NCBI GenBank assembly: GCA_025359355.1 | Contig: JANYGR010000010.1 | Span: forward strand, 1-5,818 | Direction of reading: 5' to 3' | Length of the DNA stretch: 5,818 nt | From: Bacteroidota bacterium | Lineage (GTDB): Bacteria > Bacteroidota > Bacteroidia > B-17B0 > Aurantibacillaceae | Shown here: positions 1-4,641 of the stretch, piece after piece | How the letters are laid out: every line of letters begins with the position of its first letter | How positions within the stretch are numbered: the first letter of the stretch is position 1 | Translations under genes and position numbers: made by a program | Notes under the pieces: generated by a model | What the model was told of the DNA's origin: nothing | Database searches by the model: none | The model's input: only the letters and a program-made list of their open reading frames with translations

Positions 1-810
1 AGCCTTGGTAATTTATATATTACAGAGCCAAACAAAACGGCAACGGGTTATAAAAAAATTGAAAGACTCGATGCTAAAATTAACGAAGGCTTCGAAACTA
101 CAGGCAGCATGAACGATGCAGGTGATGTGTTTGTGTTTGCAAGTAACCGTAAAGAAGGGGCCGGCGAAAAAGATATTTACATAATCCGCAAATTAAGCAA
201 TGGCAAATGGGCAAAGCCACAGGATTTAGGAGAAAATATTAATACCAAATACAACGAAGATTTTCCGCACCTCAGCAAAGACGGCAACACCTTATACTTT
301 GCGTCCGAAGGTCACTCGAGCATGGGTGGTTACGATTTATTTAAAAGCGAATGGAACGATGCGCAAAAAGCCTGGAGCGATCCTCAAAACTTAGGTTACC
401 CAATTAATGATACGTATGATAACGAAAACATTTCCTTTATCAACGATGGCGCTTATGCTTATGTATCAGCTATTAGAGACGGAGGCTTAGGCGATAGAGA
501 TATTTACAAAATAAAATTTAATGAAGTAGATACACGCTATTGTATTGTAACAGGTTATGTAACTACATCTGACTCAACAGAAGCCACTATTAAAATTTCG
601 ATTGCAGCAGCTAAACCTGGCAGTAAAGAAGTGTTGCGCTTTGTACCTATACAAAAAACAGGTAAGTATGTAATGACTCTAACCCCCGGCACTTATACGT
701 TAGACATCAAAGCAGATGGCTATGAAGACATGCACACAACCTTTATTATTTACGACTTACCCTTTCAACCAGAAAGAGCCAGAGATTTTTTGTTGAAACG
801 AAAACCTTAA
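1..810 (+). CDS. PD40 (WD40-like) beta-propeller protein with C-terminal beta-sandwich domain, 5'-partial
   Basis: The frame is open from the first base, so the true start lies left of the window and the ATG at 109 is internal. Three PD40-type blades are visible: FASNRKEGAGEKDIY (around 136-180), LYFASEGHSSMGGYDLF (around 292-345) and YVSAIRDGGLGDRDIY (around 460-507), with linkers of the form 'W..P..LG..IN' between blades. After the propeller, from about 540 to 800, comes a Thr/Lys-rich beta-sandwich like the carboxypeptidase-regulatory-like fold (TPGTYTLDIKADGYE). Such proteins in Bacteroidota are usually envelope proteins, often with an N-terminal TPR region and a C-terminal OmpA peptidoglycan-binding domain. 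This one stops right after the sandwich and has no OmpA domain. An envelope or secretion-related role is inferred from the family; the exact function is unknown. The next gene starts 36 bases downstream on the same strand and could be co-transcribed. Confidence 0.88.
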   Translation, partial: SLGNLYITEPNKTATGYKKIERLDAKINEGFETTGSMNDAGDVFVFASNRKEGAGEKDIYIIRKLSNGKWAKPQDLGENINTKYNEDFPHLSKDGNTLYFASEGHSSMGGYDLFKSEWNDAQKAWSDPQNLGYPINDTYDNENISFINDGAYAYVSAIRDGGLGDRDIYKIKFNEVDTRYCIVTGYVTTSDSTEATIKISIAAAKPGSKEVLRFVPIQKTGKYVMTLTPGTYTLDIKADGYEDMHTTFIIYDLPFQPERARDFLLKRKP

Positions 811-846
811 ACATACACTTTAATTACCTTTAATACCAAGCAACAC

Positions 847-1182
847 GTGAAGCCACCCAAAAAAACCATAGACAAAACAAAGCCTAAAACCAAAGCAAAA
901 CCTACAACCAAGACTGTAGCTAAACAGGTGGCAAACAAAAAAGCGAAAGAAAAACCAGCGTTTAGTTTAAAAGGTATTCCTGCTCCCTTCAAATGGATTT
1001 GCGCCATCGTCATTGATAACGCCTCCTCGCAAACCGAATGCGACGAATTAATATTAGCCGGCATCAATGCTTTTGAAAGCCTACACGAAACTGAAACACC
1101 TGAAACAGCCGCTAAAAAAGAAGTGCAAGTTGTCACTCAAGCCATCTTAACAAAGAAAGCAACTTATAATACCCCCGAATAA
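847..1182 (+). CDS. Small lysine-rich hypothetical protein (111 aa)
   Basis: I do not recognise this protein. It starts at a GTG (no ATG occurs in the frame) and ends at TAA 1180-1182. The first 36 residues hold 14 lysines mixed with Pro, Thr and Ala, resembling the basic tails of nucleic-acid-binding proteins. From about residue 38 the composition changes to an ordinary, probably folded segment (GIPAPFKWICAIVIDN, then acidic and helical-looking) with two cysteines. There is no signal peptide or membrane segment. No Shine-Dalgarno sequence precedes the GTG, as is usual in Bacteroidota. The opposite strand is also open here and would read as a very hydrophobic protein, but that is what Lys codons give in reverse, so the plus strand is preferred. 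The gene lies in the same frame as the PD40 gene, 36 bases after its stop, which suggests an operon. A nucleic-acid-binding role is only a guess from the basic tail. Confidence 0.6.
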   Translation: MKPPKKTIDKTKPKTKAKPTTKTVAKQVANKKAKEKPAFSLKGIPAPFKWICAIVIDNASSQTECDELILAGINAFESLHETETPETAAKKEVQVVTQAILTKKATYNTPE

Positions 1183-1251
1183 AAACAAGTAAATATTTTT
1201 TTAGAGCTACAACCTAACACCAATCACACACACATCATCTACTTGTTCTAA

Positions 1252-2013
1252 GGTTCCGCGCCTACTCATCTTTATTTTGAAGCACTTAATAAAGGCATTG
1301 TTTTTTGTGCCAAACAAACTTTTAATTTTTATGCTCATTTTTTTGGGTATAAAAAAGTGTTTCGCAAACCTAAAGCAAAAAAGAAACTTGGTTTTAGAGC
1401 TACTTCTATTTTTGAATACTTACATATTGATACTACTTTTTTGCCAACACTAGCAAGTGGTGTGCAAAAAATAGCAATGGTTAAAGATAATTTTTCTAAA
1501 GCTCCTCTTCATTTTATAAGAGTAGATGCTTCGCAAAATATTAACAGTAATTTTATAAAACAACTTTTACAGCAAACCTTTGATAAATACAAACTATACG
1601 ATCGCTCGCATGCCATACAAATTGTATCGGATGGTGGTTCTGAAAATAAAGGCGAAGTTTTGCAATGGGTTGATAGCATAAAAGCGCCACCTTGTGTAAA
1701 AAAAATTACTGCTAAAACAGATTTATTTCCTCAATCAAACTCTATGATTGAAGGTAGTTTTCATTTGTTTAAACATAATTTTTTAAAAGGTGAATTGCTT
1801 TATGATGCCGATACTTGTGATAAAAAATTAAATGAATTTACAGAGCATTGCCTTCATAGATATTTTGGCGAATTACATGGACTAACGCCACAACAAATTT
1901 TAGATGGTGAAATGCCTGATAAGCATAAGTTTAAACTTCAAATACAAAACGCAAAAACCGAACGTTTACAAACTAACAAAACATTTAATGGCTGTACTTT
2001 ACCTAATTGCTAA
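1252..2013 (+). pseudogene. Transposase with rve/DDE catalytic domain, N-terminally truncated remnant
   Basis: A GTG at 1357 opens a 218-residue reading frame, but transposase-like sequence continues in frame upstream to 1252 (QTFNFYAHFFGYKKVFRKPK reads as the end of the N-terminal region), where a TAA at 1249-1251 closes it. From the GTG, the catalytic acids are Asp25 in LHIDTTF (1429-1431), Asp92 in IVSDGGSEN (1630-1632) and Glu132 in SNSMIEGSFHLFK (1750-1752). This is the order expected of retroviral-integrase-like IS transposases (IS3/IS481 type). The second Asp and the Glu are separated by 39 residues rather than the usual 35. The C-terminal part (HGLTPQQILDGEMPDKHKF) is complete and ends at TAA 2011-2013. 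The N-terminal DNA-binding helix-turn-helix region is missing: only about 70 bases separate this frame from the preceding gene. Codon use is very AT-rich (23% GC in the line at 1741). It is most likely an inactive IS remnant, although the DDE triad is intact. Confidence 0.8.
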
Positions 2014-2024
2014 ATAACCCCCTT

Positions 2025-2091
2025 AAACCACCTACAAAAGCATTTATTAACCACTCTTGCTAAACAAATAAATTAATTTATGAGGTGGTTT
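2025..2091. repeat. 9-bp inverted repeat downstream of the transposase remnant
   Basis: AAACCACCT at 2025-2033 is exactly complementary to AGGTGGTTT at 2083-2091, with 49 bases between, which include the palindrome at 2069-2080. The left arm begins 12 bases after the transposase stop. It could be part of the right end of the insertion sequence, but no matching copy is visible left of the transposase, so the assignment is open. The loop is too long and the tail not T-rich, so it is not a convincing terminator. Confidence 0.4.
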
Positions 2092-2246
2092 GTTGCCTAA
2101 AAACAAAACTATTTTTGTTAACCCACCTTTTTATAAAAAATTTATCAACCTCCCAAAACCCTTATTTTACTGCTATTGACCAATATTGGAACACTTTGTA
2201 TGTGTTTTATTTAGTTTGGTGCTAAGCGACGTGAGGAAGCAAAACA

Positions 2247-2349
2247 AAGCGATAGCGATAATTAATAAGAGCGTTAGCGATTATATGCGAAGCATAATAA
2301 TAACAAGCGATAGCGGAGCATTAATAAACAAAAAGCGTAAGCATTATAT
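2247..2349. repeat. Degenerate array of five GCGN(N)AGC mini-hairpin motifs
   Basis: Five motifs of one form stand in AT-only spacer: GCGATAGC (2249-2256), GCGTTAGC (2271-2278), GCGAAGC (2287-2293), GCGATAGC (2307-2314) and GCGTAAGC (2335-2342). Start-to-start distances are 22, 16, 20 and 28 bases. AAGCGATAGCG occurs exactly twice (2247-2257 and 2305-2315). Each motif can fold as GC/GC closing a loop that starts with G and ends with A, and GCGAAGC is a known exceptionally stable DNA mini-hairpin; here it extends to TATGC-GAA-GCATA (2284-2296). Spacers are runs such as ATTAATAA. It is not coding. It may be a lineage-specific intergenic repeat; the function is unknown. Confidence 0.55.
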
Positions 2350-2377
2350 TTTTTTAGATTAACCTAAACTTTTATTT

Positions 2378-2460
2378 TTGCTACGCAAGCACGGATACCT
2401 CTCGCACTCTCAACCCTTCAAATCCGTGCAAACACTGTGTGTGCTATCTCCGAGCTAACG
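2378..2460. other. GC-richer stem-loop element next to the candidate immunity gene
   Basis: GCACGGAT (2389-2396) pairs perfectly with ATCCGTGC (2422-2429) around a 25-base loop, and the small palindrome TTGC-TAC-GCAA (2378-2388) adjoins it on the left. AGCAC (2388-2392) and GTGCT (2441-2445) can give an alternative outer stem. The segment is clearly richer in G and C than its surroundings and ends six bases from the stop of the minus-strand gene. Neither strand has a T-tract directly after the stem, so it is not a standard terminator. It could be a structured 3' untranslated region, a repeat or a recombination site. Confidence 0.4.
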
Positions 2461-2465
2461 GGTTT

Positions 2466-3050
2466 TTATTTTACAATTTTAAGATTGATTAATGTTAGTC
2501 TTTGACAATTATTAATTTTTCTTAATTTATTTGGATGACAAATAATTCCATCTGTTATTTGAAAACCACAACAATCTTCTTGTGATTTATGATTATTAAG
2601 ATTAAACACAACTATTTCAGCTTTAAATAAAAAAAGGGTTATTCTCATATTCTCATATTGTGAAATATACTGCATTAATTTATATGTCTTATTTAAACTG
2701 AAATCAAATATATCATCTGTGAATTTTAAGCTATCTATAGAATGAATCACTTTATTCTGTAACAAATATTCAACGTCAGGGTAATCTAAATTTTTTAGTA
2801 TTTTTTCGTTTTGTTTTAAAAATAAAAGCAAATTTGCGTTATTACTAATAATATTATTAAAGGTATCTGATGCCAATTTTCTATTAAACAAATTTAATGG
2901 TATAACAGTTTCGTATTTTTCAATATAATCTAATTGTTTCCCTTCATACATATAACAAATAAAATATCCTTTTAGCGTATCTAAATTCACTACAGATGCA
3001 GTTAAAAAATTACTGTAAATTATAAGACAAAATAAAATTAACGATTTCAT
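2466..3050 (-). CDS. Putative exported protein, candidate immunity protein of the Rhs tip (194 aa)
   Basis: I do not recognise a family. The start ATG (3050-3048) lies 2 bases after the TAA of the Rhs-tip gene, so the two are almost certainly one transcript and probably translationally coupled; no Shine-Dalgarno sequence is seen. Residues 1-18 look like a Sec signal peptide: Lys2, hydrophobic LILFCLIIY, then a polar end with possible cleavage after LTA or TAS. No lipobox fits, as the early Cys8 lies inside the hydrophobic core. The mature part is rich in Asn, Leu, Ile and Lys. Its C-terminal part contains EDCCGFQITDGIICHPN and a later Cys, which may form disulfides outside the cytoplasm. Composition is strongly AT-rich (27% GC in the line at 2521). 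By position, a small gene directly after a polymorphic-toxin C-terminus is usually the cognate immunity protein; that role is inferred from context only, and a chaperone-like or unrelated envelope protein is possible. Confidence 0.7.
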   Translation of the reverse strand: MKSLILFCLIIYSNFLTASVVNLDTLKGYFICYMYEGKQLDYIEKYETVIPLNLFNRKLASDTFNNIISNNANLLLFLKQNEKILKNLDYPDVEYLLQNKVIHSIDSLKFTDDIFDFSLNKTYKLMQYISQYENMRITLFLFKAEIVVFNLNNHKSQEDCCGFQITDGIICHPNKLRKINNCQRLTLINLKIVK

Positions 3051-3052
3051 AA

Positions 3053-4084
3053 TTATGGTCTTGGGTCTAGCGGAACTGTTTCTAATATTTGTTGGATTTC
3101 GGAAGGCGTTGCACCACTATTTTCTGGGGTTGTACTCATTATACCTTCTTTAGGATAAATTGCTCCATGATTTAAATTTAAATCATGTCCTATTTCATGT
3201 GTAATTTCGCCAACTTCAGAATTATTAGTAGCACTAAATCCTTGGTAGTTTGGGTCTGTTTTATCATAGTAAGATGGATTTAAAAATATTTTATCTCCAG
3301 TATAAAAAGCAGGTGTTCCATTGGGAACAGGGTTTCCTTTTTCATCTACATTATCCCACACTTTTGCAGGATCAAGTCCTGCTTTTTTCAAGACTTCGTT
3401 CGTCCCCATAATAAGAACGCCTCCTAATTTATAATAATTTCCTTTCCCATCAGAAATACTTGAACCATCTTTATCTTTTAAATATAATTTATTTGCCGAT
3501 TCAGAATTTACGATGCCCCCATAAGAATTAATCTTAGACTCTCCTGCATCAAAAAGCGAAATACAAAATTGAACTAATGCGCACGCATCTTTTTCTAAAA
3601 TTTCTCCGTATGACAATTCAGGAGCGCCCATTTTAGCTTCTCTTACAGCTGCATCTCTGGCAATAGGATCGCTAATATCTTTTATTTTTATAGATGTTCC
3701 TAAGTTATTATTAAGAATTAAGGCAATATCTATTTCCATTTTTTCGATTTCTTTAGCTGTAATTATAATAGCTCCAGGCCCAGATGTTATTATACCATAC
3801 ATAGCTTGAATTTGCACATTACCCTGCCCTGTATTAACTTTTATTTCCTCGCCATCTAAATCTATAGCACTAATTGGCATATTCCCCGCAAATTGATATG
3901 GCGTATACCATAGATAAGATTTTGTTAAAGGGTCAACACTTAAAAACTTACCTAAGTTTGGATTGTAAATTCTAAATCCATAATCGTAAGTAGCACCGCC
4001 ACCACCCATGCCCTCAGGGTCTTTGCGCTTGCCATTAAAACCATATGCGTAGCTAGTTCCAGAGTTTACGCTACGTCCTTTCAT
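3053..4084 (-). CDS. Rhs core fragment with C-terminal metzincin-like metalloprotease domain (putative polymorphic toxin tip)
   Basis: Residues are counted from the ATG at 4084. Residues 13-78 are a typical Bacteroidota Rhs-repeat-associated core: YAYGFNGKRKDPEG, YDYGFRIYNPNLGKFLSVDP, then WYTPYQFAGNMPISAIDLDG. After this boundary the protein becomes variable, as in polymorphic toxins. Residues 80-290 are not recognised. Near the end lies HEIGHDLNLNH (residues 296-306): His296, Glu297, His300 and His306 match the metzincin zinc motif HExxHxxGxxH, with Asn303 where Gly is usual. A Met-turn-like GIMST (Met316) follows 10 residues later, as in metzincins, so a zinc-dependent protease is likely. 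Rhs proteins enclose a toxin tip in a beta-cage for delivery to other cells; the complete cage needs far more sequence than is left here. Rhs reading continues in frame upstream to 4300 without a start codon, so this ATG is probably not the original start. The next gene follows after 2 bases. Expression is uncertain. Confidence 0.82.
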   Translation of the reverse strand: MKGRSVNSGTSYAYGFNGKRKDPEGMGGGGATYDYGFRIYNPNLGKFLSVDPLTKSYLWYTPYQFAGNMPISAIDLDGEEIKVNTGQGNVQIQAMYGIITSGPGAIIITAKEIEKMEIDIALILNNNLGTSIKIKDISDPIARDAAVREAKMGAPELSYGEILEKDACALVQFCISLFDAGESKINSYGGIVNSESANKLYLKDKDGSSISDGKGNYYKLGGVLIMGTNEVLKKAGLDPAKVWDNVDEKGNPVPNGTPAFYTGDKIFLNPSYYDKTDPNYQGFSATNNSEVGEITHEIGHDLNLNHGAIYPKEGIMSTTPENSGATPSEIQQILETVPLDPRP

Positions 4085-4300
4085 TTCAAAACCAAAACTA
4101 TAATAATCATTAGCCGTTAAAATTTCAGAGCTAAAATAATCAATTATTCCATCATTATTACCGTCAACCGCAATTTTCCTATCACTAACAACTGTTAGTA
4201 CATTACCTAAATGGTTTGTTAATTCAAAACGTTTATTACCAAGGGTTCTACTATAAGCAGTTGGGCAGTTTCCAAAAATAGGGTTACCACTTGGTAAGTG
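4085..4300 (-). pseudogene. Upstream in-frame Rhs-repeat sequence lacking a start codon (5' truncation)
   Basis: The frame of the Rhs-tip gene stays open for 72 codons before its first ATG, back to TAA at 4303-4301. These codons are clearly Rhs: AYSRTLGNKRFELTNHLGNV, then VVSDRKIAVDGNNDG and ILTANDYYSFGF, the usual strands just before the YGFNGK core. None of the 72 codons is ATG, GTG or TTG. The remaining Rhs barrel, normally many hundreds of residues, is absent, and the bases beyond 4303 show no Rhs reading in any frame that I could follow. The gene has been cut at about 4265-4300, where the match to Rhs becomes vague (HLPSGNPIFGNC). This fits a recombination or deletion that left only the C-terminal cassette. 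Confidence 0.8.
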
Positions 4301-4335
4301 TTAGGAACCAACAAATAAGTGGTTGGATTTTAAAT

Positions 4336-4371
4336 AAAAAAATCCCTCTACAACCAGTAGAAGGATTTTTT
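4336..4371. terminator. Bidirectional Rho-independent terminator hairpin
   Basis: AAAAAATCC (4337-4345) pairs with GGATTTTTT (4363-4371); after one C/A mismatch, TCTAC (4347-4351) pairs with GTAGA (4357-4361) around the loop AACCA. Both strands carry a T-run on the 3' side of the stem; the minus strand has the longer one, continued by ATTTA. On the minus strand it lies 36 bases upstream of the Rhs reading frame, so it would shield that frame from upstream transcription. Confidence 0.75.
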
Positions 4372-4379
4372 GAAGAATG

Positions 4380-4409
4380 ATTGTCGCCTCTACGGCAATT
4401 CTTTTTTTT
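4380..4409 (+). terminator. Plus-strand Rho-independent terminator without an upstream plus-strand gene
   Basis: ATTGTCG (4380-4386) pairs with CGGCAAT (4393-4399), including one G-T pair, around the loop CCTCTA, and is followed by the T-rich tract TCTTTTTTTT. The T-tract is only on the plus strand. The nearest plus-strand gene ends at 2013, so this terminator may be left over from a gene removed by the rearrangement, or may serve an unseen small RNA. Confidence 0.6.
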
Positions 4410-4432
4410 ATTTTTTTATTTTAAAATGGCTA

Positions 4433-4482
4433 ATAAGGTTACACTTTAAAAAAAGATGATTGGCTTTTTGAGTGAACCTTAT
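4433..4482. other. Long imperfect hairpin
   Basis: ATAAGGTT (4433-4440) is complementary to AACCTTAT (4475-4482). After a one-base bulge CACT (4442-4445) pairs with AGTG (4471-4474), and AAAAAG (4450-4455) pairs with CTTTTT (4464-4469) around ATGATTGG. No T-tract follows on either strand, so this is probably not a terminator. It may be an untranslated RNA fold or a mobile-element end. Confidence 0.4.
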
Positions 4483-4542
4483 ACCAATTGTAATAAATAA
4501 ATGGTCCAAAGATTAGAAGTTATTTTTTATAAAAACGACGAA

Positions 4543-4582
4543 CAAAAATTATTGTGTAGCCTAAGCTACAGAATAATTTTTT
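4543..4582 (-). terminator. Strong terminator of the FAD monooxygenase gene (usable in both directions)
   Basis: A 17-base arm at 4544-4560 pairs with 4565-4581 with a single mismatch, closing the four-base loop CTAA; the core is GTAGC-CTAA-GCTAC. The outer part of the stem is A/T so that each strand ends in a T-run. It lies about 60 bases beyond the stop codon of the minus-strand monooxygenase and is the obvious end of that transcript. Confidence 0.8.
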
Positions 4583-4641
4583 GAGGAAGTATTGATGAAA
4601 AAGAACGATAATACTGGGCTATTTATTTGTTATAGTTGGTA

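Larger units (their letters stand above)
2014..2465. other. Gene-free, structure-rich intergenic region between converging genes
   Basis: I see no coding sequence in this 452-base stretch, which separates the end of the transposase remnant (plus) from the end of the candidate immunity gene (minus). It holds, in order: a 9-base inverted repeat (2025-2033 with 2083-2091), a 12-base palindrome TAAATTAATTTA (2069-2080), an AT hairpin AACAAAA-CTAT-TTTTGTT (2102-2119), the palindrome CCAATATTGG (2180-2189), a small stem AACAC/GTGTT (2190-2206), an array of GCGN(N)AGC motifs (2249-2342) and a GC-richer stem-loop (2378-2460). No T-tract-tailed terminator is obvious. It may combine the right end of the IS remnant with a dispersed intergenic repeat. 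Confidence 0.6.
4301..4641. other. Gene-free hairpin-rich region between the monooxygenase and the Rhs fragment
   Basis: No gene is seen in these 341 bases. They contain three strong hairpins with terminator character (4336-4371, 4380-4409, 4543-4582) and one long imperfect hairpin (4433-4482), together with small inverted repeats at the Rhs truncation point (ACCACTT 4286-4292 with AAGTGGT 4317-4323; CCAAC 4308-4312 with GTTGG 4322-4326). No convincing Bacteroidota-type promoter (TTTG, then TAnnTTTG about 20 bases on) was found on the minus strand here. Any transcript from the monooxygenase should end before reaching the Rhs fragment. Confidence 0.6.

Noticed and set aside
807..1136. Minus-strand reading frame of 109 codons opposite the lysine-rich gene, hydrophobic and membrane-like
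   Set aside because: Its hydrophobicity comes from reading Lys and Thr codons backwards, it overlaps the plus-strand gene completely, and it has no gene-like context.
2176..2206. Plus-strand promoter with TTG at 2176 and TATGTGTT at 2199
   Set aside because: The spacing is right, but the -7 box matches only partly and no plus-strand gene follows.
2247..2349. Possible CRISPR array
   Set aside because: The repeated motifs are only 7-11 bases, with irregular short AT-only spacers, and there are no cas genes.
2389..2429. tRNA-like segment (TTCAAATCC next to a stem)
   Set aside because: No acceptor stem, anticodon arm or full cloverleaf can be drawn around it.
4273..4280. TATTTTTG on the minus strand, matching the Bacteroidota -7 box TAnnTTTG, as a promoter for the Rhs fragment
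   Set aside because: No TTTG or TTG lies about 19-21 bases upstream, and the match sits inside Rhs coding sequence in AT-rich DNA where chance hits are frequent.
4336..4409. Antiterminator-like switch: GTAGAAGG (4357-4364) could also pair with CCTCTAC (4387-4393)
   Set aside because: No plus-strand gene lies downstream to be controlled, and the alternative pairing is short with a bulge.
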